From NCBI RefSeq assembly GCF_030247185.1, contig NC_080572.1:91961435-92025434 (forward strand): 64,000 nt of DNA, in the 5' to 3' direction. The DNA is from Malaya genurostris. Lineage: Eukaryota; Arthropoda; Insecta; Diptera; Culicidae. Both the position numbers and the translations under genes were made by a program. Shown piece after piece: positions 25,276-36,951 of the stretch; the first letter of the stretch is position 1; each line of letters opens with the position of its first letter. Below the pieces are notes generated by a model. It was not told the origin of the DNA and did not search any database. It worked only from the letters and a program-made list of their open reading frames with translations.

Positions 25276-26330
25276 GGTTTTTCAGAATGCTATCAGGAAA
25301 CTTAAGCGAAAAAAATGGCGGATACATTGGAACTGACTTTGTTTCACAGAAAAATATCGCGATATCATACATGTTTTTAGGTACTAATCGCATCTAAACT
25401 AAATTATCTAGACTTTGTCACGGTAGATTTATGATACTATCTTTCAAAGCCGAAATATTCGATGAACAAGTAGAGGTATGCATTTCCGAGCGTTCCAATT
25501 TTCAGCAGTTCTTTAGTCAGAAAAAAATACAACACGACCGCTAAACTCAATGAATCATTCTGAAAAATTCACAGAATATTCTCAACTAAATTTCGAAGAC
25601 ATTGTCAGGTGGGTTTCTATACTCTGCACCGTTTCCAAGAAAATTTAATTTCAAACGGGAAAATTACAAAAAAAACCTACCACTTTACGGTACTGTCCTC
25701 AGTCCTGGGTTTTCGCTGGATGCATTTGTTGAAATTCCAGCTCGGCTAATCATAATTTAGTGTGTCGGGATTTTTTTTTTAGAGGAGAGAATAATCAAGT
25801 TCAAATGTATTATTGCTGATACTTTTGTGTCCGAAAATGTTACCGAATAAGCGACATAAACGTTCGGACACACTTTTGTGAATTCCTCTAAAAAATTAGT
25901 AAAGTATTGAGTTTGCCTGGATTGGTGTCAAAAGCGGTTTAGATTGATGAAAAAATTTGAAGACGGTAAAGATTGATGATAAAATGTTATCATAAAACTG
26001 TATGAATGACAAGAGAAAGGCGAATTAAAAAGCGGTTTTATATTACTAAAAATAAAAAAAGAAATAAAAACAGTTGTGCACGAATGCTGAAACGTTGTGT
26101 GTACTACATTAATTTGGAATTTGCTATGGAAACATTTAGTTTGTGATTTCAAAAGAAACGATTTCACCTGTTGACACAGTGACGGATCACCGCCTTTGAA
26201 ATATTCTACAAAGCAAAGTTGCTAACCAAACCAAAAACCAATAAAAAGTCAAATTGTTTGCCAAAGAGCGTGAAAATGAAAAGTAACGAAAAGCAGATTT
26301 GCTGAAGTTAACATTGTTGACACGAACTGG
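25276..26330. other. No gene seen
   Basis: The stretch is AT-rich. A decayed repeat terminus (GAGAAAGGCGAATTAAAA) is at about 26010-26030. No coding region is supported. Confidence 0.4.
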
Positions 26331-28300
26331 CCTTTTTTATAGACCAGTCGAGGATAGCCTTTTGTAATTCGTGGAAAAAAGACATTGCATTGATTGGCAG
26401 TAAAAGTCCACGATGTGTTCGTCAGATCGATTGATCACTTTCCATCAATCGGTCATTGAATGCGACATTAATATCGTGTGTAAAATAGGAATATAATGCG
26501 ATATTTGACGGTAATGCTCGGCCGGTGAAGACGATTTTTCGCTGTTTATCGGCTCCACGGTGACCCCCACCGTGCGATCCGCCAACTGGAATGCTATTTT
26601 GTCTATACCGTCGCTTTCATCCCGGATCGAATGATGATACCAAATTTGGAATGGCTCCGGTGCGGAAATACACCGTGGCGATCGATCGGCGGCCTATCGG
26701 GAGTCGACCGAGCGAAAAGGTGCGGCTTCGCCAAAATGGTAAACTATTAGAGGCAAGATAGACTGCCGGACTGGTCCTAAAGGAGCAGTGCGGTCCCACC
26801 GGGAGGTTGTTTTACAAATGTTTCGACGCGGCCTTTGCTAGTGAAAAATGCCGGGGAGTGTTTGGGAGGGAAACCGCCGCCACAGCGTGCCGGTATCTTT
26901 GATCTCTTCGTTCTGGCGGTCCGACAAACGCTAAACAAGCTTGTTAGTGGAGTATCATCTAACAGCGAGTGGAGCTTATCTTCGGTTATATGGCCACTTA
27001 CTTGCTAGGAATTTCGTGCGTGTTTTAAAGGGTGTGTGTGTGTGCTGTGAGCATAATTAATTGAAGGATGCATAAGAATAATTGAGAATGAATGAAATTA
27101 ATGAATGGTCGAAATTGTCATTACTTTTTTACCAGGTCGACAAATATTATTACAAGCTTACATTCTGTATTTCGGTGCAACATTTTGAACCGAATGCCAA
27201 TGAATTGATTCAGAAGCTACTTTGTGTCAATCAATTACAAGTGACTTGATAAATAAGACAATAGTGAAATAATAATACTCTCCAACGAAAATATCAATAA
27301 TTGATCTGAATGTACAACTACAATCACATGCGTGTACGATAACAATTTCATTAGTTCTACTGAAAGCTCAATCTAGAAAATAGTGAGTCTGAATGTAGTT
27401 AAAGACTTAAAGTGGTCATAAAATAGTCTGCCTACTTCCGTATCCTTACAAGCTGCACTCAATAGGAATGTGGAGCTGGATCTCAGGAGAGCACACTGCA
27501 CTTGTTGACTTTAATTGCAGAAAAAAGACCAGAACATGTTTTAAATGCATACGTAATGAAGCGCTCAAAGCGTTGGAAACGTAGCCTGATTATGCTGGTA
27601 TATGAATTGAAAAAAAATCTACCAGCTAGCAGAATCTCGTCGGGTCTCATTTAGCGTCGATTATGGGATGGGAAGGGGGAGGGGCTATACCGTGGTGGTG
27701 GAACAGAAAAATAAATCATCCACGGCAAGTAACAAGCACTCGTTTAAGTAAGGAATAATTAAACATTTCTTACTAAATGCACTGCACTGGGACCAGCCAG
27801 TCGAAGTGCGCGGTTCGGTCGGAGCGAGAGTAGTGAGTAACTGAAATCAAGTGCATCGCAGCGGCATCACTCGTCGTCACTCACTTGACTCATCTCTTGA
27901 AGCGAGGCGCTGGTGTTGATTCTGCGGCGAATTTAGTAGCGGCTACTTGAAGCAAAATTTATGCAGCCAGTTCCGTCGCGCAAGATGATGTTTATTTATC
28001 CATGCGAACCGTCGCTCATAGAAATGCTCATTATCCTATATAACTACTTTGCATTATCACAACACTCTCCGGTCGTGCGACCGAGGATGCTCTCCGCGGA
28101 TTGCTACCGTTTACCGCGTAATTGTCATTGCACGCCGTCTGGAAAACCGTACAGTTAATGAACTACAACATCGCTGGGTCGAAGCAACGATCCAAGGGCA
28201 ACAGCACGATTGGTCATGGTTATTACAGTTGATTCGCCTTGAAAGAGTTGCTGTGTCAATCGCAAATTGCACCCGGAGGCTGTTGAGTTTAATCTAAGGA
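26331..28300. other. Largest unique island, partly GC-rich
   Basis: Bases 26500-26950 and 27640-28200 are clearly GC-richer than the rest of the window and free of its repeat families. CAAGTAAGTGG read on the minus strand at about 26997-27007 is a good 5' splice-site match, and GTAGTGAGTAACT near 27830 is a weaker one on the plus strand. The ORFs at 27961-28297 overlap in different frames and have no known domain. I read this as unique host DNA, possibly promoter, enhancer or untranslated exon sequence. Confidence 0.35.
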
Positions 28301-28520
28301 AAATTGTAATGAGAACTATTTTGTATGAACTTTGACTCATTCCATATAGAAACCTTCGCTTATAATTTTAATTTGTGTTCAAAATAATGCTTCCAAGTGC
28401 ATGATTATTAGATTGAATGAACACTAAGGTATACGTACAGCAAAATTTAGCCAAATAGATCTCCGGAGCATTGTACATTAGCCACATTTTTTTCTATTTC
28501 CCATATAAAAAGACACCACC

Positions 28521-28802
28521 CAGTCACGTACCCAGAGGGGGGGCCGAGGGGCCCTGGCACCTCCCGAAATCAAAAACAGATGTATAATTATTTAGAAGGT
28601 CTCAGGCATGTCTTACAGAAATAACAAAACTGTAAACCTAAAGAAATGTAATACAATATCAGTTCCAGTGGAAAAGTTTAAATTGTCTGTTAAAAACACT
28701 CGTAAAAGGCACGCCGAGAATTAAGTACATCAGCAATCTTAAGTAACATTATTTTTTTTATCTTTGGGCCCCTCCCGAAACGAAATCCTGGGTACGGGCC
28801 TG
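28521..28802. mobile_element. hAT-type MITE
   Basis: The ends CAGTCACGTACCCAG and CAGGCCCGTACCCAG (other strand) bound 282 bp, and ACACCACC is duplicated exactly on both sides (28513-28520 and 28803-28810). An 8-bp target duplication with CAG-type ends is the hAT signature. There is no transposase frame. Confidence 0.85.
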
Positions 28803-28810
28803 ACACCACC

Positions 28811-29391
28811 TACTATAACTTAGTGTGTGTGAACGGTTTCAAACGCCTAGCTGTACTTCGTGATTTTGGATGAAGAAACAAATGTCAAGCTTCCCGACCT
28901 TGAGGTCAAATAAAAGGTTGTCGAAGTTCTCCCAAAATTAGTTGGTTCGGCAGGCTACTTGAAGTTGTAAGCTGAAGAGCAAAACTTTCATAACTAAAGG
29001 TGCAATTGATCGATAAATTTACATCAACAAGTACCTGCAGAAACGATTACTACCATTTTTTCAGTAACAGACAAGCTTTGCGTTGTTTTGATCTGATTTG
29101 GCGTCTTGCTATCTCGGCAATTCGGTTCAAACGAAGAGGTAGAGCATACAGATATAGTAGAATTTAGGTATAAATAGAAGTAGTAGCAAAAAAGCTTTTG
29201 ACCCATTATATTCTAGCGTATGATATATGGATAAACATACACAAAACTAAATATCTTTGAATACATGCTTACTATAAATGTGTAAACCTGGCAGCTTTAC
29301 TAGAACACTAGCTGATATTTTATACCTTTATTTATTTTTTAGCCTAGTATAGTTCACACAAATGGTGGAGGACAAATAATTCTACTGATAA
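28811..29391. other. No gene seen
   Basis: The stretch is AT-rich with no recognisable feature. Confidence 0.4.
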
Positions 29392-29393
29392 TA

Positions 29394-29610
29394 CACCCAA
29401 ACCTCCATTTACGTACTTTATATATGTATATTTGTATTCCTATACGTACGCATGTGAGCAAGGATTTGTATTTCTTAATACATATAAATATTGGTGAAGT
29501 AAAAGCGGTCATTTATATGCATAAATATATACACATATATGCAGACGGGTGAGTGTGTAAGCATACATACATACATACATATATGAGGTTCGTAAATGGA
29601 GGTTTGGGTG
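29394..29610. mobile_element. TACACCCAAACCTCC MITE
   Basis: The ends CACCCAAACCTCCATTTACG and its complement flank 217 bp, with TA on both sides. The interior is AT-rich with ATATATGTAT and CATACATACATA runs. A relative with a different interior is at 50249-50398. Confidence 0.85.
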
Positions 29611-29699
29611 TACTTCCTTTAAAAAAAAAACATTGAGATTCAAATTAGTTGTTTCTGTAACGAAATCCCAAAAATATATACAAGAAAGTAAACATTTTT

Positions 29700-29868
29700 A
29701 CCTTTCTCATATAGAAAGGTTATGCAATCACTTGAAAAACCGACTAGTAGAAATTTGCTCGGAGGGACAAGTGTCATATATCATTCGTCTGCGTGTATGT
29801 GTGTATGTGTATGTATGTGTCAAAAAATCTCACTAGGTTTTCTCGGAAATGGCTGAACCGGTTTTGAC
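29700..29868 (+). repeat. GT-family copy, 5' part
   Basis: The header CCTTTCTCATATAGAAAGGT and the GTGTATGTGTATGTATGTGT tract are followed by the start of a subrepeat (TTTTCTCGGAAATGGCTGAACC). The fold-back element at 29880-30157 interrupts it, and the subrepeat resumes at 30158 and continues to about 30700. Confidence 0.75.
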
Positions 29869-29879
29869 AAACTTTGATT

Positions 29880-30157
29880 AATCTTTTTTTGTTCTGGTCA
29901 CCGCAACTTTGTTAAATTATGGTTGTTTGTTGATTTTTTTCGGTGAGAATTGAAACACTGTTCTTAACGTTTTTTGTTCAGCATAACGTTTCGGCTTACT
30001 ATGCTTCAGCCATCGTCGGACGCATGTAAAAGTTTTGTTGAATGCGTCCGACGATGGCTGAAGCATAGTAAGCCGAAACGTTATGCTGAACAAAAAACGT
30101 TAAGAACAGTGTTTCAATTCTTACCGAAAAAAATCAACAAACAACCATAATTGAATT
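29880..30157. mobile_element. Fold-back element with 11-bp target duplication
   Basis: Arms of about 110 bp (from 29915 and ending at 30152) are nearly perfect reverse complements and are separated by about 16 bases. AAACTTTGATT is repeated exactly at 29869-29879 and 30158-30168. The interrupted subrepeat reads correctly when the insert is removed. Only the left side has about 35 extra bases outside the palindrome. No ORF is present. Confidence 0.85.
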
Positions 30158-30168
30158 AAACTTTGATT

Positions 30169-30700
30169 CAAATGAAAAGTCTTATACGGTCTGAACTTCA
30201 TCTGGATCCGACTTTCGGTTCCGGAATTATAGGGTAAAGTGTGTTAAATATTGTACGCCGTCACATGAACCGGCGAAACAAAATACGTAAAAACTAAACT
30301 GTTCTCAAAACTACACAAATCGATAGCCTTTATCAGTAGGTAACTAAACACACCGATTTCGGCTATCCTGGTTCCCGGTCTCCGATTCCGGAAGCACCGG
30401 AAATAGTGGTCATATATTCCAAAATAGATCTCACTCACCTTTCTCAGTGATGGTTTGACCGATTTCCACAAACTTAGATTCAAATGAAAGGTACGGAATT
30501 CATGAATTTTATTCGGATCCAACTTCCGGTGTGTGTGTGTGTGTTTTCATAAACTTAGATTAAAATGAAAGATCTTTAGGTCCCATACAAAATTTCTGAA
30601 TTTCGTTTGAACCTGACTTCCGGTTCCGGAGTTGAACCGATTTTCACAAACTTACATTCAGATCAGGTGTGGAAATAAACAATTTTTTTGATTCACAGTA
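30169..30700. repeat. GT-family subrepeats, continued
   Basis: Units with CTTTCGGTTCCGGAATTATA, ATTGTACGCCGTCACATGAA and CTTAGATTCAAATGAAAGG recur. They match 2100-2560 and 49900-50160. No gene is present. Confidence 0.65.
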
Positions 30701-32700
30701 TATAAAAATAGTCAGTATTATCTTTTAATATTACATATTTATTGCAGATATTAAAATGAATTTGGAACCAAATTATATTTGATAAGATAAATTCTGGGTT
30801 TTCTTAAAATTTAAAAATGTATGATCGTTATCTGATTCGGAATCAACATTTCAACAATGTTAGGCTCGTTTTAATGCTACTCTGTGCTCATTGAACAGGT
30901 TTGAAGTTTAAATGGCTGTCACTCCGGTGATATAATGGTATAAGTGACGTAAGTGTCAAAGCTGATTATCACTCAATTCTATCGGATATCAATATTTTTG
31001 GGCTCGTTGGGTGAGTTTATTTCGTCGGTCGCATCGAAATTCCATGCGTCAGCAATACCGTCGTGGTGGAGTAATATCATCAATAAAAACAGCTAATACA
31101 TACTGCGATGAATAATAATTATAATAATAAATAAAACATGTACAATCTTTGTGCGTGCGATGCATCTGATTAATATTACTCTGTTAAGCTTGAATATACA
31201 ATATACAGAAGTAACAGGAGTGCAGGATTTTTCTACACCAATTCAAACGCACCATTCAAACTTTGAATCTAAGTTCGTGAAAATCGTTCGATGCCAATTC
31301 CATTTTGGAGGTATAGAAAACTATAATTTTGAATTTTTACATCGTGATTCAAATGAGCGACAACAACAAAAATGTTTTCTGCGGCCTAATACATATATTC
31401 AAGTTAACATGAATAGACATGAATGAAACATCTACTTTTAAAGCTTTTTATCAAAAAATCCCTGTGTGTCATACTGTTTGAAACATAGCAAATTTCAAAA
31501 AGTGATTGAGCGTTATGGGAATAGCTAATAAGTACAACTTATCGTCAAAATCCTTCAAGTTTCTTTTATATCTTTTATTTTTATCCGGCTTAAACCTAAT
31601 TTTGGTCGTTCGCCGGGTTGGCCCCTATAAGTAGTTTTGAATACGAAAACCGAATTAATATTTTATATGCCAAAAACGGACTGAAACTTTCCAGAGCAGA
31701 AAGCGCTTAAAGTCATTTTTAGTGCAACAACCAACTTTCAGAGCAAATGTGTTGATTTTTGCATGAAAACTTCCTACGTGTTTCCCTCGGCTGCGGTATG
31801 CATTCCAATGTTATGTATTTTATCTAACTCGTTTGATGTATTAAATGCGTATGCGCTTGCAACCCACTATTTAACCAACAAGTTGTTTGAAATCTAAAAG
31901 ATTTGTTAATACTGGAAATTGATTACGAACCCTTCATTTTAAAGAAATTCAATATTTGATAATATATGTCAATTGAAATATTTTTCGGAACAAAAAATCA
32001 TTCAAGTGTAAAAAGTTATACTAATTTTCGATAATATCAGGTTCAAGAAGTAGTTTTTTATAATTGAAATTACTAACGAGAATACTATATTTAATTCTTG
32101 ATCGTATTTGAATAGTTTTTATGTATGACCACGCCAATCATTTTAAATAAATCTTAAGGTGATGTTGAGCAAGATCGCACAAGGAAGTTCAAGAAGTAGA
32201 TAAAAAAGCTTTAGAATGATTGAATAGTTACAGATACTTTTTCCCGCTTTTGAAAACCTAATTATTAACAATTGTGCCTTACGCCAAGAAAAGTAATTAA
32301 ACAAGTCTCAGAAAACACTGACAAAAAATGTAGGGTTTAATATTCTTACAAAATTGTATAAGTTTTATTAAACTGGAGCACTCGTACCTCGTTCTTGGCT
32401 AAATGCGCCGAGAGTGAACGAAGCGTTGTACATCCATTCCTGCCGCTGTACATAAATGCGCGAACGAGTTTTTGTGAGAGCAGCTAAAGCGCTGCGCCTG
32501 CGCAATGTTGTCTTCTGAGAATGAGAACAAATTTGTCTCAGCGCAACAAAAAGAGCGCATATGCATAAGGTCTGCTGTTACTCTGTGTAATATACAATCC
32601 TCACAATTTGAAAAAAAATAATCTCAATTTTAGTTTTGTTACCCAGTTTTGTAATTCACGGTGTTCGGTTTTTTTATTCACAATCAGAAATCTGGATTCA
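30701..32700. other. No gene seen
   Basis: The stretch is mostly AT-rich, with a small subrepeat fragment near 30850-30960. Short ORFs show no domain. Confidence 0.4.
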
Positions 32701-32719
32701 CAATCAGAAATCTGGATTC

Positions 32720-33170
32720 ACATTACCCTATATTTCCGGATCCGGAAGTCGGATCCAGATGAAATTCAGGAATTCCGTATGGGACCACAGGACCTTTCAT
32801 TTGAATCTAAGTTTATGAAAATCGGTCGCGCCATCTATGAGAAAAGCTAGAAAACATATTTTAATTTTTTTCACATTTTACCCCATAACTCCGGAACCGG
32901 AAGTCGGATCCAAACAATATTCAGGAATTTTGTATGGGACTACAAGACCTTTCATTTGAATCTAAGTTTGTGAAAATCGGTTCAGCCATCTCCGAGAAAA
33001 ATTAGTGCAAAAAAACGTTACATACACACATACGCACATACACACACACAGACATTTTGCGTACTCGACGAACTGAGTCGAATGGTATATGACACTCGGG
33101 CCTCCGGGCCTCGGTTCAAAAGTCGGTTTTCACAGTGATTGCATAACTTTTCTATATGAGAAAGGCAAAA
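32720..33170 (-). repeat. GT-family copy, reverse orientation
   Basis: Subrepeats with CCGGATCCGGAAGTCGGATC and GTGAAAATCGGTTCAGCCAT are followed by a short CA tract. GACGAACTGAGTCGAATGGT, CTCGGGCCTCCGGGCCTCGG and the header complement TTTCTATATGAGAAAGGC come next, the module order expected for the minus strand. Confidence 0.75.
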
Positions 33171-33192
33171 CGAGTAAAAAAGACCTCAGTGT

Positions 33193-33298
33193 ATTTTTAC
33201 GTTTCATCTTTGACTGATCAGTGCGTTAGCAGTTTATGTGTAATTGCTAACGCAACTTAACGGTTCAGCATAAACTGCTCAGCAAACGTAAAGTTAAC
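33193..33298. repeat. Hairpin-rich repeat, copy A
   Basis: The outer inverted pair is TTTTTACGTTTC and CAAACGTAAAGT. Inside, the hairpin TGCGTTAGCAG...TTGCTAACGCA (33222-33254) stands where the other copies have a different stem sequence. A second small hairpin follows. Confidence 0.6.
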
Positions 33299-33309
33299 GA
33301 TTCTTGGAC

Positions 33310-33790
33310 ATTTGATTTATAGCAAATCTTTAAAAAAATGTACTAAATTACATCGATTTGTAATGATTTGTTTTAATAGATCCGTCTGGAGCTAGTTTTA
33401 AATTTGATCAGTATCGAACGGGGAAAAAGAGATTGAAAAAATAACATGCGATTGCTAATATGTAATGAAAACCGCGAAAATTTTACCACAGACACGGGAC
33501 TCGAGCCCGTAGCTAGCTCCTAATCGAGAATTTTTTTTCCAACTAAGCTACTCTCCATATGAAAACACATGAAGAGAAAGTCCAATTGACTAGAAGAACC
33601 AAGTATGCTTCGCTTTACTTGGTCGCCACAGCCCTCTTGATTGCTAGCTACGAGTTCGAGTCCCATCTCTTCGGTAATATTTTCACGGTTTTTATTACAT
33701 AGTCATATTCGTGTGTTAGTTTTTCTAATCTCTAATGTTTTCTCTGTTAGATGCTGATCAAATTTAAATCGATTTGTACGTTTGTTGACA
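33310..33790. repeat. Inverted pair of tRNA-like repeats
   Basis: Bases 33340-33560 and 33590-33780 are diverged reverse complements. Each contains a tRNA-like stretch: read on the minus strand, GTAGCTTAGTTGG and GGGCTCGAGTCCC; on the plus strand, GAGTTCGAGTCCC. They share a flank with TTGATCAGTATCGA-like and AAATTTGATCA-like ends. They look like two SINE copies head to head or an old palindromic element. Confidence 0.55.
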
Positions 33791-34035
33791 ACTGATGACT
33801 GACTGGGGTACCAATGATTTCCGCTATTCTAATTGATTAAATTTTCTGAGTTCGAACTTTCCGATCTTCACCGTAATTTTCTGGAAGTTTTCTTTCAATT
33901 TTACTAGGTTTGAACTAACATTCGGCATTCAGAATTGTGATCTTGAAAATTTATATTCCATATTGCGTCCAGACTAATCCTTATAAAATTCCCATATCTT
34001 TTTCTGACGTTGATAGTATAGGACAAAGATAAATA

Positions 34036-34396
34036 CAGGGCGTCTCACGAAAAAATTCCAATGCAATTATAAATAAAACGGTTGGATGGATTTCAATGAT
34101 TATACAGTTGTTTGCAAGATTGATTATTGAAATTTGTATGAAAAATAATTTCGTTCAAATGACCCCCACAGCTTGAGTACATTTTCAATTGTCATCAATA
34201 GCAACTTGAATTTCGTGCTTGAGGTCTTCAATTGTTTCCCAAAGAAAATAGTCCAGCGGCGTCAAAGAGCAGCTTCTTGGAGATTGGCCTCACATCATCA
34301 TTTCTGATGATTTTTCGATGTTCAAAGATTGTTCGCAGAACATCGAATGTTTCGTTGGCTGTGTGGCACGTAGCGCCGTCCTGTTGAAACCAAACA
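34036..34396 (-). pseudogene. DD41D transposon, 3' fragment
   Basis: A terminus CAGGGCGTCTCACGAAAAA after TA at 34034-34035 is followed by minus-strand coding remains. These are FQQDGATCHTANETFDVLRT with the second catalytic Asp and, after a one-base shift, SLTPLDYFLWETIEDLKHE with the third. Allowing for the shift, 41 residues separate them, as in the element at 18318-19254, but the ends differ, so this is another subfamily. The 5' half of the gene and the other inverted end are missing. Confidence 0.7.
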
Positions 34397-34619
34397 TTTT
34401 TTATAAATAAATTTCATGAATCAACCTTTTAAATAAATGTATAATCATCGAAATCTATCAATAGATAAGTAAGTTTTAAAAAGCTGACCCTTTGTATGCT
34501 CTCAACAACGATATTTAAAATATGTGGAACTCATAACTCGTGAAGTCGGAAGAATAGTGATTAAGATTTTGTGCACATATATGCACATATAATTTTTTTT
34601 AAACCTGTCTACAAGTATA

Positions 34620-35467
34620 ACAGTTCGGCTGAAAAGTTCGTATCGTTTAATATAAACACACATTTTTTTGCCAAAATTCGTTTTTATTATTCAACATAAT
34701 TGCCATCAGAGGCGATACAGCGATTATAGCGATCTTCTAACTTTTCGATACCATTTTTGTAGTACGATTTGTCCTTTGCCTCAAAATAGGCCTCAGTTTC
34801 AGCGATTACCTCTTCATTGCTTCTAAATTTTTTACCAGCGAGCATTCTCTTGAGGTCTGAGAACAGGAAAAAGTCACTGGGGGCCAAATCTGGAGAATAC
34901 GGTGGATGAGGGAGCAATTCGAAGCCCAATTCGTTCAATTTCAGCATGGTTTTCAATCATCAATTCGTTGGTGTTTTTGATCGATTGTGAGCTCACGCGG
35001 CACCCATTTTGCACAAAGCTTTCTCAACTTCACTTTACGGTCATTGAAAATCATTTTGTGGATTTTTTTCACGTTTTCATCGGTAACAGCCTCTTTTGGA
35101 CGTCCACTGCGTTCATCGTCTTCGGTGCTCACATGACCAGTACGAAATTTTGCAAACCACTTACGAATTGTTGCTTCGCCCGGTGCAGAGTCTGGATAAC
35201 ACTCATCAAGCCATTTTTTGGTATCGGCGGCACTTTTTTTCATCAAAAAGTAGTGTTTCATCAACACACGAAATTCCTTTTTTTTCCATTTTTTCACAAT
35301 AACAAAAGTAGCTTCACTCAAAATGCAATATCTCACAAACTAATAATCAGACAGCTGTCAAATTTATACACGTATCTTTTGAAGGTTGGTACTAACTGAA
35401 AATGGTATGGATTTAATTCTAGTGGCACCCTCTCATAGAAACGATACGAACTTTTCAGCCGATCTGT
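34620..35467 (-). mobile_element. DD34D mariner, internally deleted
   Basis: The ends ACAGTTCGGCTGAAAAGTTC and, on the other strand, ACAGATCGGCTGAAAAGTTC bound 848 bp, with TA outside each (34618-34619 and 35468-35469). The transposase remains lie at 34687-35336 on the minus strand. This is a different mariner lineage from the copy at 20774-21681. Confidence 0.88.
34687..35336 (-). pseudogene. Mariner transposase lacking catalytic centre
   Basis: The N-terminal DNA-binding part is readable (KKEFRVLMKHYFLMKKSAAD, WFAKFRTGHVST, DDERSGRPKEAV). A small deletion removes the second helix-turn-helix between VKLRKL and CAKWVPREL. After ELTIDQKHQRIDD the frame closes, and a large deletion removes the first two catalytic Asp residues. 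The sequence resumes with LGFELLPHPPYSPDLAPSDF, holding the third Asp, and runs to the normal C-terminus EDRYNRCIASDGNYVE. The deletion starts at the same DQK point as in the unrelated copy at 20977-21627. Confidence 0.85.
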
Positions 35468-35469
35468 TA

Positions 35470-36010
35470 TGGTTATTTCTTCCATTTGTTTCTACACAGA
35501 AGAAGCAATGTAAATTCGTCGTGGTTTTATGTCATGTCAATATTGTGTTTTGTTACGCTGGAGCTCTTTTTAGACTGTTATAAGTCGGTAGTAAACTATA
35601 TTCAGGGTCTAGTCGTACCAACTCCATTTTTCTATTGCGGTTGTAGTAAAGTCCCATAGAGCTTGGAATCATGGCAACCCATATTTAAAATTTAATCTGG
35701 TATAAAAACGTTAAAATAGAGAATTCACTTCAAGAGAAGCTTGATCACTTCTTCTCTCAAGAGATTCTTAAAAAAAACAATGATTTATTGTGTTTGTTTT
35801 TTAATTCAGTAAAGATTTTATGATGATTTATGTTGGAAAACTTTTGCTCAAGCCATTTTAATTTTAAAAGACAAATTGAATTAAAAGGTTATTGTTTTCG
35901 AGTTGTACTCTCGAAATGAAGTATAACCTACATTGTTGACATTTTTGTTATTCCTCTTCTCGCATCTGGATTGAGGCAAACGGTCAATGTTTGAATAAGT
36001 TTGTATAATA
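35470..36010. other. No gene seen
   Basis: The stretch is AT-rich. Short ORFs only. Confidence 0.35.
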
Positions 36011-36017
36011 TTAGCTT

Positions 36018-36200
36018 CACATTTGGTCTTACACTCGTCAGTGCATAACAGTTTCTGTTGAACTGTTATGCCATCTGCAATTCAACATGAATCGCTTAGC
36101 AGACGTTGAGTTATTGATACTTGCAATATACTTATATGATTTGCATCTAGGTGCAAAGTCTTTCCTAAGATCCCCGATCTAGAGTTTTTCGTCGGTAAAT
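36018..36200. repeat. Hairpin-rich repeat, copy B
   Basis: The block begins with GGTCTTACACTCGTCAGTGC. The main hairpin is GCATAACAGTT...AACTGTTATGC (36044-36072), followed by AGCAGACGTTGAGTT. Downstream, TTGCATCTAGGTGCAA (36141-36156) forms a second hairpin just before AGTCTTTCCTAAG, the position at which the dimer at 52021 has GGTACCGAAGTACC. Confidence 0.6.
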
Positions 36201-36951
36201 CCCACCTTGATGTTCAGGAAGAAGAAGGTCGATAATTTGCCGGGAGTACTTGGTGTAGCAAGCGATCTGTGAATGCGGAATAATAAGCAAACAATCATCG
36301 GCCAAATATGAAATAGAATACCTCCAGGAGCGTATACTCCTGCAGTTCCACAATGGTGAAACCTTGGTTTGGCGGAAACTGGCATCGTGCCATTTCGTGA
36401 ACCGAAAATGGAGTGTTACGAAGCCAAGGATATTGATTTTGTGCCGAAAGACACAAGAACATTTTTCCTCATCAGATACAGAAATTCTGGGTGAATATGA
36501 AGGGCAAGTTTCGGTAAACCGAAAAATTCTTCAAAACCGAGAAAGATTTAAAAAAAGAGTAGATGAAAGAAAGATGGCATAGGATTTTATGGGTTGCGTT
36601 GAATCCAAGGGGAAACTCTAAACCGAACCCGAAAACGAACCTGACGGGATCGAGTCAGGCTCGGGTATTTTATTTTCAATCGGGTACGGATCGGGTCTGG
36701 CTTTGAGAATTTGTTTACCCACCATCTCTTCCAATTTTTTTGAAAATTTTATTTTTTTTTTTTATCTCTTCCGAATGTTCGATACAGATGAAAGCTACAC
36801 GTTCGTAACTGCTATTGATTTGCAGTCAAATGTCAAATTCATACCCTTTGAATACCCCGTTTATTTTGAATACACAGGTAAAAAATTATGAGAAAAAAAT
36901 GACTTCTTAAATTATGCATAGCAATTCAAGCAGAAGTTGGATTGACATTTT
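36201..36951. other. No gene seen
   Basis: Bases 36600-36710 contain CCGAACCCGAAAACGAACC and CGGGTACGGATCGGGTCTGG, a GC-rich simple-sequence style tract. Overlapping short ORFs around 36165-36582 show no domain. Confidence 0.35.

Noticed and set aside
27961..28297. Overlapping 65- and 82-codon ORFs
   Set aside because: Two frames of similar quality overlap and neither shows a domain; open frames of this size are expected by chance in GC-richer DNA.
29999..30085. Ribozyme-like GCTGAAG ... GCCGAAACG in the fold-back arms
   Set aside because: The first box departs from the required CUGANGA, and the sequence is fully explained as part of the palindrome.
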